Below, one piece after another: positions 1 through 12,939 of a DNA stretch of 64,000 nt. The position numbers were made by a program, and so were the translations under genes. Each line of letters begins with the position of its first letter. Position 1 is the stretch's first letter. Source of the DNA: Candidula unifasciata (lineage: Eukaryota; Mollusca; Gastropoda; Stylommatophora; Geomitridae); the NCBI GenBank assembly GCA_905116865.2, contig CAJHNH020000700.1, positions 194,501 to 258,500 on the forward strand, read 5' to 3'. The notes beneath the pieces were generated by a model. It was not told the origin of the DNA. It saw only the letters and a list, made by a program, of their open reading frames with translations, and made no database searches.

Positions 1-777
1 GACACTCGGGACTTGGGGGATACTCTATATAGAATAATCTTAAAGACCCTTAGGTAGAAGTTAGATGTTAAATCATTTTTACTTACTTCAAATAGTTGTC
101 CTGGGGTAATTGTTTTGGATGTATATCTTCTGTTACAATAATTGTCAAAAGAAAAGAGAAGAGTAAATCTTAAATAAAAGGAATTCAAATTTTAAACTTG
201 GGTTTGAGACACTGAGATGTTTTTGACTGTTTGTCTGAGGCGCCAGGGTGGTGTTTACATAATAGAGCTTATTTGAGAAGATTACTATGGCAATGTTTTC
301 TTTATTATGGACATGGAGATAGAAGGAATTCAAATAGTGGCTGAACGGGAAGATGGAGGTTTTGCCCACTAAGTGTCTGCACACGCACTACAGTGGGAAT
401 GAATGAACATAGAAATAAGGCAAACTTTGTTTCACTAACTGTGTGTGCAACTACTGATCTGCTGAAACTGCTGCTTCCATCGACGATGAACTGCGTCTAT
501 AGTGCCAGACAGTTTGGCTAGTGTCTTTGCTGAGAGTGCAGTCTGTGTCTTCTGTTTTCCACAAGGGACAGCGATAGACATTCTGTGTGGTTTTCATTGG
601 CACAGGAACGGCTTCAACTATAAAGGCTACCCGTTAACTATAATGTCGGAACTGTGTTTCCCTGATTACTATAGCCGTTACGGGTTTCCTAATTATAGCT
701 TCCTAGGGAGTTAAAAGAGGGCAATTACTAAAAAAACTACGGATATTCATTAACTGGTGCCTTCACAGAATAGAGGG
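1..777. other. No gene; contains a dispersed repeat copy (about 440-700)
   Basis: I see no coding pattern. About 440-700 belongs to a dispersed repeat that recurs near 17615-17730, 23195-23370, 47470-47720 and 49480-49760. The shared parts are a CTGCTTCCATC.. start and a later TTTTCATTGGCACAGGAACG block. Confidence 0.45.
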
Positions 778-1105
778 AATTCAATGGTATGATAGAATCA
801 CTAATGTATAGCTTTGAGAGAGAATTAAGTAAGCTCCAGTGGACCAAGAGGTGAAGAAAAAACGCTGGCGTTGGATAGGACACACACTGATAAAACCGGA
901 GAACAATATAACTAGAATGTCTTTGCACTGGAACCCACCCGGGCATAGGAATTAAAGAAGGCAAAAAATGGAGAAGGGAACTGAAGAAGGAAGTTAGAAA
1001 GATGGGGAGGACTTGGAGATAGCAAAAGATAAAACGACTTGGCGTGAGTTGTTTAAGGGACTATGCTCCACTAGGAGCTAGAAAAGCAGAAGACGAATTT
1101 AAATG
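778..1105 (+). mobile_element. LINE C-terminal tail fragment
   Basis: Translation in broken frames gives [11 protein letters not shown]..., then WRELFKGL and SRKSRR-like pieces, typical of the C-terminal tail of mollusc/invertebrate non-LTR retrotransposon polyproteins. A second copy with the same order lies at 60690-61005. Both are decayed and lack the RT core. Confidence 0.5.
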
Positions 1106-1908
1106 ACTGTATTTTTGAAAACACTGCTATTCCTGTTTTTGTAATCACCGTCTGTGCAGTTAATTCAACATATACTGCTATAGTACGTCTTACTTTGGAG
1201 CCTGTTTTCCACATTACAGGTCTATTCACAATCGATCTACAAGTTAAAACTGCTAACAGTATAAGGATGAGGAACCTGAGTATCCAGAACTGAATTCATC
1301 CGTTGTCGAACAACTACATTCGAATACCTACCACCGTTAAGGATAGCCTGCTCAACCACAAATACTCTTCTTCAATAATTAACACCATTATAGCTAAGAA
1401 CAATTACTAAAAACCGGTATATAGCAGTGATATTATAAACCAACGGTTACATGGTGCTTGAAACGCGACGTAATACACAAATTAACTGCGGTGCGCAAAT
1501 AACTGATTTCAAGGAGCCTACAGTCATTAAACATAACCCTATAGAGTGCAGTGTTACTATTAATAGTTTCTCTTAAGAGCCCATTAACACACATGGGACA
1601 TAAGTTTGGGTCTTTCAGAAATAGCACCTTAACTACAACGCTCTTCTTCCGTACCAAGACAGCCGTAACGAATTATCAACTGCTCAATGCGGCCACAATC
1701 TGGCTTTCTTTTCTGCCAACTGAATCAAGACCTTTCCCTTCAAACTGATGTTAATTTAAACAGTGTGCTGCTACTGTATACCACTGATGTCTATGGAAAT
1801 ATAGTGAAACCTCGTTAAAACGAACTCCCTTAAGAAGAACACTCGGTTAACATTAAAAATATGTTGGTACCAGCAGAGATGGCCGATATGTCAGCTACTT
1901 TCAAGTCT
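1106..1908. other. No recognised feature
   Basis: AT-rich sequence with short ORFs only. I see no coding pattern, RNA gene or clear repeat. Confidence 0.4.
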
Positions 1909-2320
1909 CAATGACCACATAACTACTTTCTATGTACTACCACACAAGAGACCTTTATATAGCAACATACAAAAGTAAACCTCTACACACAACTGACCAA
2001 CTTCTATATATTATCCCACAAGTTACCTCAATATAGCAACACACAAAAGTGAACCTCTACACACAACTATCTTCTATATACTATCTCACAAGTTACCTCA
2101 ATATAGCAACAAACAAAAGTGAAATGCTTTATATCAACACATAAAAGTGAACCTCTATTCACAACTGACCTCTGTATAGTAAAACAAAAGTGACCTTTAT
2201 ATATCAAAACACAAAAGTGAACATCTACACACAACATCTTGTGAGTTGCGTATCCTTTACAGGACGTTGCAGAACCAACACCAGCATGGCTGCTGTGGTT
2301 TTTCTAGGCAAATATACTTC
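1909..2320. repeat. Degenerate left end of the satellite array
   Basis: Irregular units carry the same words as the main array (cacaaaagtgaacctctacac, acttctatatatta) but with variable spacing and partial units, as expected for the older edge of a tandem array. Confidence 0.8.
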
Positions 2321-4540
2321 TATATATTACCCTATAACTGACCCCTGCATATCAACACACAAAAGAGAACTACACACAACTAACTTCTATATATTACGCC
2401 ATAACTGACCCATGTATGTCAACATACAAAAGTAAACCTCCACACACAACTAACTTCTATTTATTACCCCATAACTGACCTCTGTATATCAATCAACACA
2501 CAAAATTGAACATCTACACATAACTAACTTCTATATATTACCCCATAACTGACCCCTGTATATCAACACACAAAAGTGAACCTCTACACACAACTAACTT
2601 CTATATATTACCCCATAACTGACCTCTGTATATCAATCAACACACAAAAGTGAACCTCTACACACAACTAACTTCTATATATTACCCCATAACTGACCCC
2701 TGTATATCAACACACAAAAGTGAACCTCTACACACAACTAACTTCTATATATTACCCCATAACTGACCCCTGTATGTCAACACACGAAAGTGAAACTCTA
2801 AGCACAACTAACTTCTATATATTACCCCATAACTGACCCCTGCATATCAATCAACACACAAAAGTGAACCTCTACACACAACTAACTTCTATATATTACC
2901 CCATAGCTGACCCCTGCATATCAATCAACACACAAAAGTGAAACTCTAAGCACAACTAACCTCTATATATTACCCCATAACTGACTCCTGCATATCAATC
3001 AACACACAAAAGTGAAACTCTAAGCACAACTAACTTCTATATATTACCCCACAACTGACCCCTGCATATCAATCAACACACAAAAGTGAAACTCTACGCA
3101 CAACTAACTTCTATATATTACCCCATAACTGACCCCTGCATATCAATCAACACACAAAAGTGAAACTCTAAGCACAACTTCTATATATTACCCCATAACT
3201 GACCCCTGCATATCAATCAACACACAAAAGTAAAACTCTACGCACAACTAACTTCTATATATTACCCCATAACTGACCCTGCATATCAATCAACACACAA
3301 AAGTGAAACTCTACGCACAACTAACTTTTATATATTACCCCATAACTGACCCCTGCATATCAATCAACGTACAAAAGTGAACCTCTACACACAACTAACT
3401 TTTATATATTACCCCATAACTGACCTCTGTATATCAATCAACACACAAAAGTGAAACTCTACGCACAACTAATTTCTATATATTACCCCATAACTGACCC
3501 CTGTATATCAACACACAAAAGTGAACCTCTACACACAACTAACTTCTATATATTACCCCATAACTGACCCCTGTATATCAATCAACACACAAAAGTGAAC
3601 CTCTACACACAACTAACTTCTATATATTACCCCATAACTGACCTCTGTATATCAACACACAAAAGTGAACCTCTACACACAACTAACTTCTATATATTAC
3701 CCCATAACTGACCCCTGTATATCAATCAACACACAAAAGTGAAACTCTATGCACAACTAACTTCTATATATTACCCCATAACTGACCCCTGTATATCAAC
3801 ACACAAAAGTGAACCTCTACACACAACTAACTTCTATATATTACCCTATAACTGACCCCTGTAGATCAATCAACACACAAAAGTGAACCTTTACACACAA
3901 CTAACTTTTATATATTACCCCATAACTGACCTCTGTATATCAATCAACACACAAAAGTGAAACTCTACGCACAACTAACTTCTATATATTACCCCATAAC
4001 TGACCCTGCATATCAATCAACACACAAAAGTGAAACTCTACGCACAACTAACTTCTATATATTACCCCATAACTGACCCCTGTATATCAACACACAAAAG
4101 TGAAACTCTACGCACAACTAACTTCTATATATTACCCCATAACTGACCCCTGTATATCAATCAACACACAAAAGTGAACCTCTACACACAACTAACTTCT
4201 ATATATTACCCCATAACTGACCCCTGCATATCAACACACAAAAGTGAACCTCTACACACAACTAACTTCTATATATTACCCCATAACTGACCCCTGTATA
4301 TCAATCAACACACAAAAGTGAACCTCTACACACAACTAACTTCTATATATTACCCCATAACTGACCCCTGCATATCAACACTCAAAAGTGAACCTCTACG
4401 CACAACTAACTTCTATATATTACCCCATAACTGACCCCTGTATGTCAACACACGAAAGTGAAACTCTAAGCACAACTAACTTCTATATATTACCCCATAA
4501 CTGACCCCTGCATATCAATCAACACACAAAAGTGAACCTC
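2321..4540. repeat. 70/74-bp satellite array, about 30 units
   Basis: The unit contains acttctatatattacccc, ataactgacccctgtatatc and acacaaaagtgaacctc in fixed order. Two length forms alternate: 70 bp, and 74 bp with a TCAA duplication (for example ctatatatta at 2531, 2601 and 2675). Sequence variants also cluster (cctctacacac against actctaagcac or actctacgcac). No coding capacity. Confidence 0.95.
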
Positions 4541-4755
4541 TACACACAAGGTACCCCTGTATATCAACACACACAAAAGTGAACCTCTACACACAAGGTA
4601 CCCCTGTATATCAACACACACAAAAGTGAACCTCTACACACAAGGTACCCCTGTATATCAACACACACAAAAGTGAACCTCTCCACACAAGGTACCCCTG
4701 TATATCAACACACACAAGTGAACCTTTGCACACAGTTAGTAACCACACAAGATGC
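4541..4755. repeat. 47-bp derivative of the satellite
   Basis: About four to five units of 47 bp are made of the right half of the satellite unit joined by caaggtacccctg (ggtacc at 4550, 4597 and onward). This is a shortened satellite unit that amplified on its own. Related scattered remnants lie at 5270-5415. Confidence 0.85.
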
Positions 4756-5054
4756 TTCTATACATAAGTACACAAAAATTAGACGCGCCACCACGAGGAA
4801 AGAATTTGTGTATGGGGGGGGGGGATGTAAGGTGGGGTGGGGTGGAGGCCCTCGGATACCTCATAATTTTCTGGTCTGGGGGTATCAAGGGTCTTAAGCG
4901 TTGTATCACTGTACAATAATAACAATAAACAATTATTATTTTTATTAGTATTATTTATTGTGCTAAATCGCAAAAAAATATACTATTATACTGAAATAAT
5001 ATAAAATGTATGAACAAATGGGCCGGCCGGGGTGCAACGACTAGATGTCTTTTT
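4756..5054. other. No gene; short G run and AT-rich stretch
   Basis: A G run near 4814 is followed by TTATT-rich sequence. I see no coding pattern. Confidence 0.4.
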
Positions 5055-5225
5055 TTTTCCTGTTCAAATATGACTACGATTCCCAGGTCGACCTACTCTT
5101 AAATGGGTACCAGGTGAAGTCCTGGAAAGTAAAGGCGGCTAGCGTGATGCTGACCATATCCCCTCTAAAAGCCGATTGGTCTATAAAGTGCAGGTCTAGT
5201 ACTATATGCCAATACGTTTGAAAGA
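5055..5225 (+). mobile_element. tRNA-derived SINE, family A, partial
   Basis: Carries the family A body: cccaggtcgacct, aaatgggtaccaggtgaag, aaaggcggc..gcgtgatg and the tail tataaagtgcaggtctag. The tRNA-like head is missing. Confidence 0.6.
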
Positions 5226-6362
5226 GTGAAAAATGGTAATTAAAATACGAACTAATTAAAAAAAAAAAATTATCTGTACACAGAACAAGTAACTTCTATA
5301 AACTACAACAAACGTTATCTTTATAGATCACGAACACACGACACTGAACCTGCACATAAAACAAGTAACTTCTATATGCTATACACCAGGTACCTCTATA
5401 TATCAACATACCGCCGATGAGAATCCAAAGAAGCAATTAAATGTGTCGTATACCCGCAATTACATTGGCAGAAGACACCTACACGATCGTTCGTTTTTTT
5501 TTTTTTTTACATAAGGCCATTAACACGGTTTGAGACCGGCTGTGAAAAGGCTCATGTTTATGTGTGTCCTGTCTGCAGGTACGTGTGTTGTGATAAATGT
5601 GCTGCGCCTGAAATGCGACTCTGTCAGATAAGCAGAAGTGATAACGTTACAAGTCAAAACGGCCAACGAGGGCAACTTCTTACGTAGTAGTAGTCATTGT
5701 GTGTGAGAATGTGTGTGTGTGTGTGCGCTCGTGAGAGCGTGTGTGTGTATGTGGCGCCGGGATCTCGGAGGAAGGGCCACCAGGCCACATGAGCCCCCCC
5801 CCCCCCTCCCCACAATCATTTTGCAAGCTGGCTAAAATGCCCCATTTTAACCATGTATATAAATTAGGTTTAAAAATATTTGCATTTTACATTTCCTGTT
5901 GTTTCAAACATATTATTATACGTATTTGTAATATGTTCAGCACAGTCCATTACAGTTATTATTAGTTTTCTTTTTATGCTTTTAAACTAGGAGTAAGCCT
6001 TTCCTGTTTGACTAGAATAATATGTATGACCTCGTGGGGATGCCCCCTCCTTTTACATGTTTTCTCGGTATCGGACGCCTGGGTGTGACTGCCGCACAGA
6101 GCCGACGAAGCATCTAAACATAATGCAAATTATAATTTGAAAGCTCAAAGCAGCAAGCAAAACACGTGCATAAAAATAAACTAACGTTTCAACCAGTCTT
6201 TGTCAACGGAGAAAGTTTTGAAGAGACTCATCTCTTACCCCCCCCCCCCCTTCTTCCCCACGGGCACTGATAAAGACTCTTTGGCTGAAACGTTCAGGTG
6301 TATTTGATATGTGCCCGCGTCTTTCCAATCTCTCCCCGTCTAGCTTTCAGGTTTGTTTTGCG
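5226..6362. other. No gene; satellite remnants, GT runs and C/T homopolymers
   Basis: Contains scattered satellite words (5270-5415), a T run near 5495, a GT-rich stretch near 5700-5750 and C runs near 5797 and 6240. A tgataaagac..gaaacgtt motif lies near 6269-6295 with an imperfect inverted partner near 6185-6220. No coding pattern. Confidence 0.4.
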
Positions 6363-6605
6363 TCTAGGAGCTGTCGTGGTGTAGCCGAACGCCTGAGTTC
6401 AAATCCGAACGCAGTCTGACTTTTTTCTTTTAAAAACTACCCTGGCTCTAGAATGATTGTCTTAATGAGAGAGTTATTTCAATCCATCGCAGTGTCGACG
6501 AAGCCTTGAATGTGTTCCAGATAACGTCCTGAAAGTGAAGGTGACCGGCGTGATTTTGACCACATCAGTCAACGGGTGCGTATTGGCTTTTAAAATATGT
6601 GTAAA
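6363..6605 (+). mobile_element. tRNA-derived SINE, family A, old copy
   Basis: Begins with a tRNA-like head (gtcgtggtgtagccgaacg, then a B-box-like gagttcaaatccga) and continues with the family A body words including gaccggcgtgat. It is diverged, with insertions. Confidence 0.55.
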
Positions 6606-6904
6606 GCTATGTATGCCCTAAACGTCTAATTGTGTGGAAAAGGGTCCTTTACCTTTGTTGTGTCTTTAGATACTTATCAGCTCGAATGTATTCACTCTTT
6701 CTTAGTCATCACATTATTATTCACGACAAGCTTTGTTTCGTGCGTCGGAGTACACAGGTCGCTTGCGTTGTCGAGCGTGACTCAACTGCATGATGTGCTG
6801 ATGAGGAAAATAAAGCCCAGACCCATACACCATTATAATCTACTAGAACACTTCCCGTTCAGAACATAATCCTGAAGACAAAATCAACCCTTCTCATGAA
6901 ACTA
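6606..6904. other. No recognised feature
   Basis: Short ORFs only. I see nothing that identifies a gene or repeat family. Confidence 0.35.
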
Positions 6905-7442
6905 GCAGACGATTGTTTTTAGACAGCGAGCTGGGCACAAGAGGATCCGTGGCAATATACGCAGACAGTTCATTCAAGATTGGGAACTCAGCACTTTCCC
7001 CATGCGGACATAGACCGGGAAGTTATTATCTGGATTATCTTCTCAGCATTCCGGATACATCCATAGGTGCTCAGATTCTACCTTCAACATATTCATCACC
7101 GTTGCGCGGTTAACAGTGCTAACCCTATGCTGATTGACAAGACCTCGTCTGCGTTCGGGGTGCTTCTCATGCTTGGCTGTGCAGATCTTTACTCCCAATT
7201 ATCGTATTTCTTAGTAGCCACGGCCAGCTCCAGATTTATAAGGCCGTACAGCTCGAACGGGAATAATTAGAGAAGGGCGTGTTCGTAGCGAAGTGGACAG
7301 GTTGCTTCAAAAATCCTCTGAAAGTCCTCTCTCTCTTAGGGTAATGGACAATGTCTGCGTGATCCATGGGCCGGCCATCTTCAATAAATGCAGCATCTGC
7401 CAGTCTATCAGCTCTTTCATTACACTCCAGAATGCAGAACAT
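6905..7442 (-). mobile_element. LINE fragment with RNase H-like motif
   Basis: The reverse strand at 7442-7236 reads CNERADRLADAAFIEDG, matching the NE(K/R)ADRLA motif near the end of the RNase H domain of non-LTR retrotransposons. The downstream part (to about 6905) is broken by stops. Confidence 0.5.
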
Positions 7443-7534
7443 GTGCTGATGACACGATTTCTAGATAAAGTAAAGATATTCCGGGGTCTTGCTAGTTGTT
7501 AGCGTGGTGTGGAAAAAAAGCTGTATAGATCGGT

Positions 7535-7855
7535 TGAGCGGAAGTTGCCGTGGCGGAGCGACTAGATACTCGCCTGCGGAATCAGAAGGTCGTTGGGTTC
7601 GCTCCCTGGCGGAGCCGGACTTTTTCAAAAATGACCTTGGCTCCTAGGTCGACCCAGCCTCAAGTGGGTACCGGGTGCAGTTCCGGAAGTAAAGGCGGCC
7701 GGCGTGATGATGACCAAATCACCCATCTTGTGCCGATTAGTCTATAAAATATAGGTCTAGCCACGGCCAACTCTAGATATAAATATACAGCCGGACGTGG
7801 TCTAGCCCTATATGCCTAAAGGCGTGGAAAAAGGTCCTTTACTTCACTTATGGAT
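7535..7855 (+). mobile_element. tRNA-derived SINE, family A, near full length
   Basis: The A-box-like tggcggagcgac and B box gggttcgctccc are followed by the body (aaaaatgaccttggctcc, gtcgacccagcctcaag) and a tail ending near ggcgtggaaaaaggtc. Other copies: 5055, 6363, 27800, 45890 (+); 20830, 62500 (-). Confidence 0.75.
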
Positions 7856-8890
7856 CGGCTGAGGACATACGTTGCATCGGAGTCTTCAAAGAGGCCTGTG
7901 GCCTTCTCATCTGAAAACTATTGGCAGGAAGAATGAAAAGAAGAGTGAGTCAAACGTACTTTACCTCGGCACCCCTGAGCAGTTTCAATAATCAATGAGT
8001 TTAACTTTGCAGACCAATTTATGCAATTATTATTTCAACTAGACAAGACTGACAATAAAGTAAAAGGGGTTTCGCGTCACAGGAGTTATTGTACAACTGA
8101 AAGAGAGAAAGAAAGAGACACACACCAACCCACCCATCCACACACAAAATGAACTGAATGGCCAACCCAGGCTAAAATCCGAATCAGGACATAATGCTGG
8201 GAGGTAGAAGCGGTGGAGGTCATGCTCGCGTTGATAACACATGAGGATCTAGCACCCAATGACCGGTGGGTCATTTGCTTGAGAAGTGACATACACATAG
8301 ATACATATATGTGTGTGTGTGCGCGATTTCTATGTGTGTGAAAGTCTGTATTTATGTATATTTATCTAAGCGTGTGTGGAAAAAATGGGAAGAGAGAGAG
8401 AGAGAGAGAGAGGGAGGGAGGGAGGGAGGGACATACAAGCAGAGAGATAGAGAGGAAAAGATACAGACTGTCTATGACTTCGTGTCTGACTACCCACTTT
8501 ATCCCTGCTTGTCTGTATACCTACTTATCCGTGTATCCTTGCTTGTCTGCGTGTCTGACTACCCACTTTATCCCTGCTTGTCTGTATACCTACTTATCCG
8601 TGTATCCTTGCTTGTCTGCTTATCTACCTATTTAGTGTTGTCTGCTTGTCGGCCCAGACAGTTATTTATCGTTGCTCGCTTGTCTATCGTACTCCCCACT
8701 TATCTATGGCTGGTTGTCTGTCTACCTATCTATATGTGCCTATTATTCTACCTGCCTACCTATACTGACAAGCACGCACTGATGTATAAGTAGGAAGGTA
8801 GACAGACAACCGCCTCCACTAGCAAGCTAGTCCTGCTTGTCTGTCTACCTACGTAGCTAATCTTGTAAACACAGCAGACATGAACAACTG
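7856..8890. other. No gene; GA/GGGA microsatellite and 69-bp duplication
   Basis: Contains (GA)n/(GGGA)n at about 8390-8430 and a direct 69-bp duplication (8481-8549 and 8550-8618), each unit carrying ctgcttgtctgtatacctac. The long ORFs here come from these simple repeats. Confidence 0.6.
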
Positions 8891-9353
8891 AAACAATTCA
8901 ATTTAACCACAATCCTGTACCGGGGCATGAAAACAAATCCAGGTTGCACCAGCGCCACCCTTTCCCGTAACCAAGCAACCAGAGTACTTTACACGCATCA
9001 AAGATGTACGGACAAGAAGAAGATGACATCAAAGCCATTGATCGTTCGCTCACAGACAACGCCTTGTGTGTTCAGTGCCCGACCGACTTGCAGTGGCAAA
9101 GGCTATGACCAGTCGATTGCAAGTTAACGAGCTTGCTGCATAATCAAAGCAGCTGAAAGGTCTCTTCAGGGGCGCAGAAAAAAAAAAAAAGGGGGGGGGG
9201 AAAACCACGCATACACACTGGGGATGGGAGTCGAACACCCTTTCAAATTTACTGAATGAGGAGCTTAAAAATGGCCTAATCAGTGTTAACTTAATAACTG
9301 GGAGTATTCAGGGGGGGGGGGGGGGTTACAACAATAGCACACATTCATGTAAA

Positions 9354-9384
<31 letters not shown>

Positions 9385-9727
9385 AAGGCCCTAAAAACTG
9401 TGGGGATCCTCATAGTGTCTAAGCCCCAAGGTTTTAGCGCCTCTGGATCTCTAGTTGCTTTGCTAAGTCAACCGTCACTGTGCGTGTATAATGTAACATA
9501 ACAGAACTAAGAGAACGGTTGCGACATGCACATATGAGATCGATGCCGAATGTTCACACGCTGTGCACAAAACCGTAAGAGAGTTGGGGGAGGGAGACGG
9601 GATGGGGTGGGGAGGAATCAGAAGTAAGGGCGTACGCTCCTGGCATAAGCAGACTAGGTCAGTTTCTTCGGTGCTGATTTGTTTCATAGCCACGTTTGTC
9701 TTTAAGCGTCACAGAGGAGAAACACTG

Positions 9728-9776
<49 letters not shown>

Positions 9777-9799
9777 ATAAAAGGTGATATATTCTTTCA
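8891..9799. other. No gene; G homopolymers and GA microsatellite
   Basis: G runs at 9190-9200, 9311-9325 and 9354-9383 (30 bases), and (GA)n at about 9729-9772. No coding pattern. Confidence 0.55.
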
Positions 9800-10035
9800 C
9801 GATACTGGAGTTTTGGCTGGCGTCTGTGGACTTAGGCGTTGCGAACGCACCTCGCAATTCCAAGTGGTCGGCTTCCATCACAGCTGCAAGCGATTTGGCA
9901 GTGGTGTCGGGAGCCGACCGTGTAGTAAACAATGGAAAAGTACTCAACGTAAAACTACCTAGTGAAATCAGAAACAGATCCCAAAAACAATGCTGGTTTG
10001 GGTTCTGAGACGTACCGTAAAGGTTACGCAACTAA
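9800..10035 (+). mobile_element. tRNA-derived SINE, family C
   Basis: Shares with 13440-13690 and 59705-59955 the order: head, gccgaccgt, aatggaaaa..ctac, and tail cgtaaaggttacgcaac. Its B box is eroded in this copy. Confidence 0.6.
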
Positions 10036-10344
10036 CTTAACTGAGATCGTGAATACGACCTCTAGCCTAACAAGTTACAGGTCAAACCCTAAGAGGTAGT
10101 AGAGTGTGTACGTTAACTTGCCCTTGCCCTTTTGCGCGTTCTTTCTTTCGCCTTCATCTACTTCTCTGTTACTTCAGCGAAGTGCTCTCGGACCCTTGCT
10201 CTATTTCTTCAACTAGCACTTTGTGGCAATTGGTATTAGGGCATTCTTTTCAGAAGGCTAACCGCTTTCACCTATAATACTTTAATGAACAGCATAACAG
10301 ACGAGAATAGCTGTGCTGAAAGAGCTAGTGGTGTCAAACTGGAT

Positions 10345-10600
10345 TCTATTTTTCCCGTGTGGGCGCCGGGACCCCATTGTGGGAGGGGGGAAATAGACCC
10401 ACTGCCGCCCCCCCCCCCCCCCAAACATGCATGTCGTAGGCGTCGGCTAACTGGGACCTTCCTTCGAATCGAAGACGGAGTGCACGAAAAAGCCGGTAAA
10501 ACGGATGCACACGCAAAACTCAGGCCCTGACACATAGCCAAAGTCCAAATGGACGAACATCCAGGACTTTCTGTCGGAGCTTACAGCCGGTGAACCAATA
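10345..10600 (-). mobile_element. SINE-like repeat V (about 280 bp), reverse copy
   Basis: Reverse copy of the commonest short repeat in the window. In forward sense it reads: ctgtaaactc.agcagaaag, ttctggactt, ttttacagatctggct, gcagactgttggttccttg, taattagtc, then a G-rich tract and ccc.gaaccca. It holds the C run at about 10408-10423. Confidence 0.65.
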
Positions 10601-10619
10601 ATATTGTTGTTGAATGTTG

Positions 10620-10920
10620 AATTAAGAATCGGCATCATAACATTCGGGACTTTCCCGTAAACGCTCCGTCTCCATCTTCAGCAGCAAGTGAAGAGTTCCA
10701 ATTCTGATGGTACCAGTAAATTGTCTAATTGTACAACTGTACATCCGTCTCGCCTTTCCATTGAGTGCTGAGCGTCGGCCAGATCCCCTCGTCAGTGAAC
10801 AAAGAAGAAAAGGATTCCGTCCACGATACTGAAACGATTGTAAGGGCAGAACGGAATGAAGGACTAGACTGCGAGGCCTATGTGGCATATAATGGCACAA
10901 TAGGATGATGATGATACTAA
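10620..10920 (+). mobile_element. LINE 3' end fragment
   Basis: Begins with tgttgaattaagaatcggca and ends gtggcatataatggcacaat followed by (GATGAT)n, a typical LINE 3' terminus. Related ends lie near 14770 (-), 36850 (+), 42535 (+), 45140 (+) and 55660 (+). Confidence 0.5.
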
Positions 10921-12394
10921 AGATATACCGTCCTCGTGGCATTCTGACACGTATGAGAGTCACACCACAGAAGAGAATGGGCCTCAGAACTAATATTTCT
11001 AAAGCATCAAGAATGTACATTATCTACCACAGCCACCCCCCACTGTGGAAGTGAAACTACAACTCACAAAAAGTGAGACTGCAATGCGAGTCCCACAGAC
11101 TTTCATGTTTAGAACCACTGTGGCCAGGGTTCATGAACCACTGAGCTGAAGAGGCGTAAATACTAACAGATGAAGTTTTTTGATCTCTTATCGGGTGCCT
11201 AACCGAAGTGTCACCAGTCGTTCGCAGATACGAACGTAGACAGGGTCAAATACCACGCAGTGTGTCACAAGCTGTCATAGTCAACTTGTGAATCTCTGCA
11301 TATTTTACACCAGTGATTCCCAAGTCCTAGACATCAACCGAATAAAATGTGAATATTAAAAGCTAAACCCTCCCGACAATCCTCAGAAGTAAGACCATTG
11401 CAAGAGCAGACAAACAAGTCAAGATATGTACAGAACATCAACTACAGTATTAATTTCAGCCAACATTGTGTTACCGGTGCCAAACGTTGACACCAACAAG
11501 AAAATGAAAAGACAGAATGGAAACAGAATTGAAATGTCTGCGGCAAATCCTAAATGTAACCAAAAATTTTAAAAGGATATCAGAAAATAGTTTTGGACGG
11601 AACCATAGCTTAACTACAACAAGAAACAACAGGACAAATTGTTCCGATATGTATCAAAACCGCCACAAGATAATACAACACACAGTGTCACTTAGAACGG
11701 AAGCAGAGTTAAATGTTCACTCACAGATGTAACCGACTGATGGAACATCTGAGGCTGTGCATAACAGCATTTTTGTAACCAAGTCTAGAATCAGATGCCT
11801 CTTCAAAACCGGACGCTTAAAGACAGAACAGGGGCAAGAGAAAAAGAACGAGCAACAGAAAAAAAGTAAACAAAGAAAGAAAGAAAATGTAACATGCTGG
11901 GAAAGCAGGCTTAGCAGTTAATAATTTTGGTTTGGCTGCACTTGCGAACTACAACTGGCAAGTTAGGAGATCGGAGCTCTCCGGAAGTGGCCAGGGGATC
12001 GAAAATTTGATAGAGGGCATAGCCAAGACCTGCCGGAGATGGCCTTTACCCTAGCGCTGCAGAAAAAGGTCTCTTGGCTCTTTGCTGTTTTCGCCTCACC
12101 AGTCACTCTAAGGTCGTGTAATCCTCAATTCAATGGTTGCGGAAACTGTACAGGGCTCTCAACGCAACGTAGGTACAGCACACTGAGTGGAGAGCGATGA
12201 GCTGACTTACTGGTTTAATGTTGTTTCGTAGTTATACTGTGTTAAATCTAGATTGTTATTGTACATCCTCGTTCAAAGATTTGTGACTGCAGGTCGCTGG
12301 AGCGAATTCTCATCTTTCTTAGCTGGAGTGATTAGCACTAGGTCTGTTCATACAAGTTGTTGAGTGTTAATGTATTGTTATCTGGGAAGCATGA

Positions 12395-12452
<58 letters not shown>

Positions 12453-12939
12453 GTTCAGGAAAATAAACACACGTTGAATGTGATGATTATATTCCATTTT
12501 TTTTATTCAGAATAGAACTTGTAGTTCATGCACTGGTCTGGCCAGACGCTGCCTATATAGTTATATGTTGCAATTGTTATGCAATTAACTGTTTACGTCC
12601 TAATCGACCTCTGAGTCATGAAAATGTGTCATGGATCCCGCACCAGAAGAACCCCTGGCATGTCTTTACTTTTCCTAGTTCTTCAGTTCCGTGAGGAACT
12701 ACTTATGGTCATAACCACGTTTCTTTCCTCGTCTCCATACTTCTTGTTTGATCCTTCGAGTTAAAAATCTACCCAAAGTTGTTTTAGGATCCTCGCCGGT
12801 GCTGCGGAGAGATTCTTCGGACTCAGGCTTAAGTCAGAAGTAGAAAGGATCACTTATGGGTTACCCCTTGTGCCATGATGTTGATCCGTTGTCTAAGCCA
12901 TCTAAACTGCATGTCAGTTCTCCTGGCGACCAGTTCTCA
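10921..12939. other. No gene recognised; GT microsatellite
   Basis: (GT)n at about 12397-12449. Otherwise unique-looking sequence with short ORFs only and no splice-flanked coding pattern that I could support. Confidence 0.45.

Noticed and set aside
2321..4755. CRISPR-like array
   Set aside because: Units are contiguous with no unique spacers and the context is eukaryotic. It is a satellite.
6185..6300. Hammerhead ribozyme-like core (ctgataa...gctgaaac)
   Set aside because: The conserved CTGATGA is not intact and stem II does not pair well. The motif is also a common repeat word.
8311..8793. 160-codon ORF
   Set aside because: It spans a GA microsatellite and a 69-bp duplication and has no domain.
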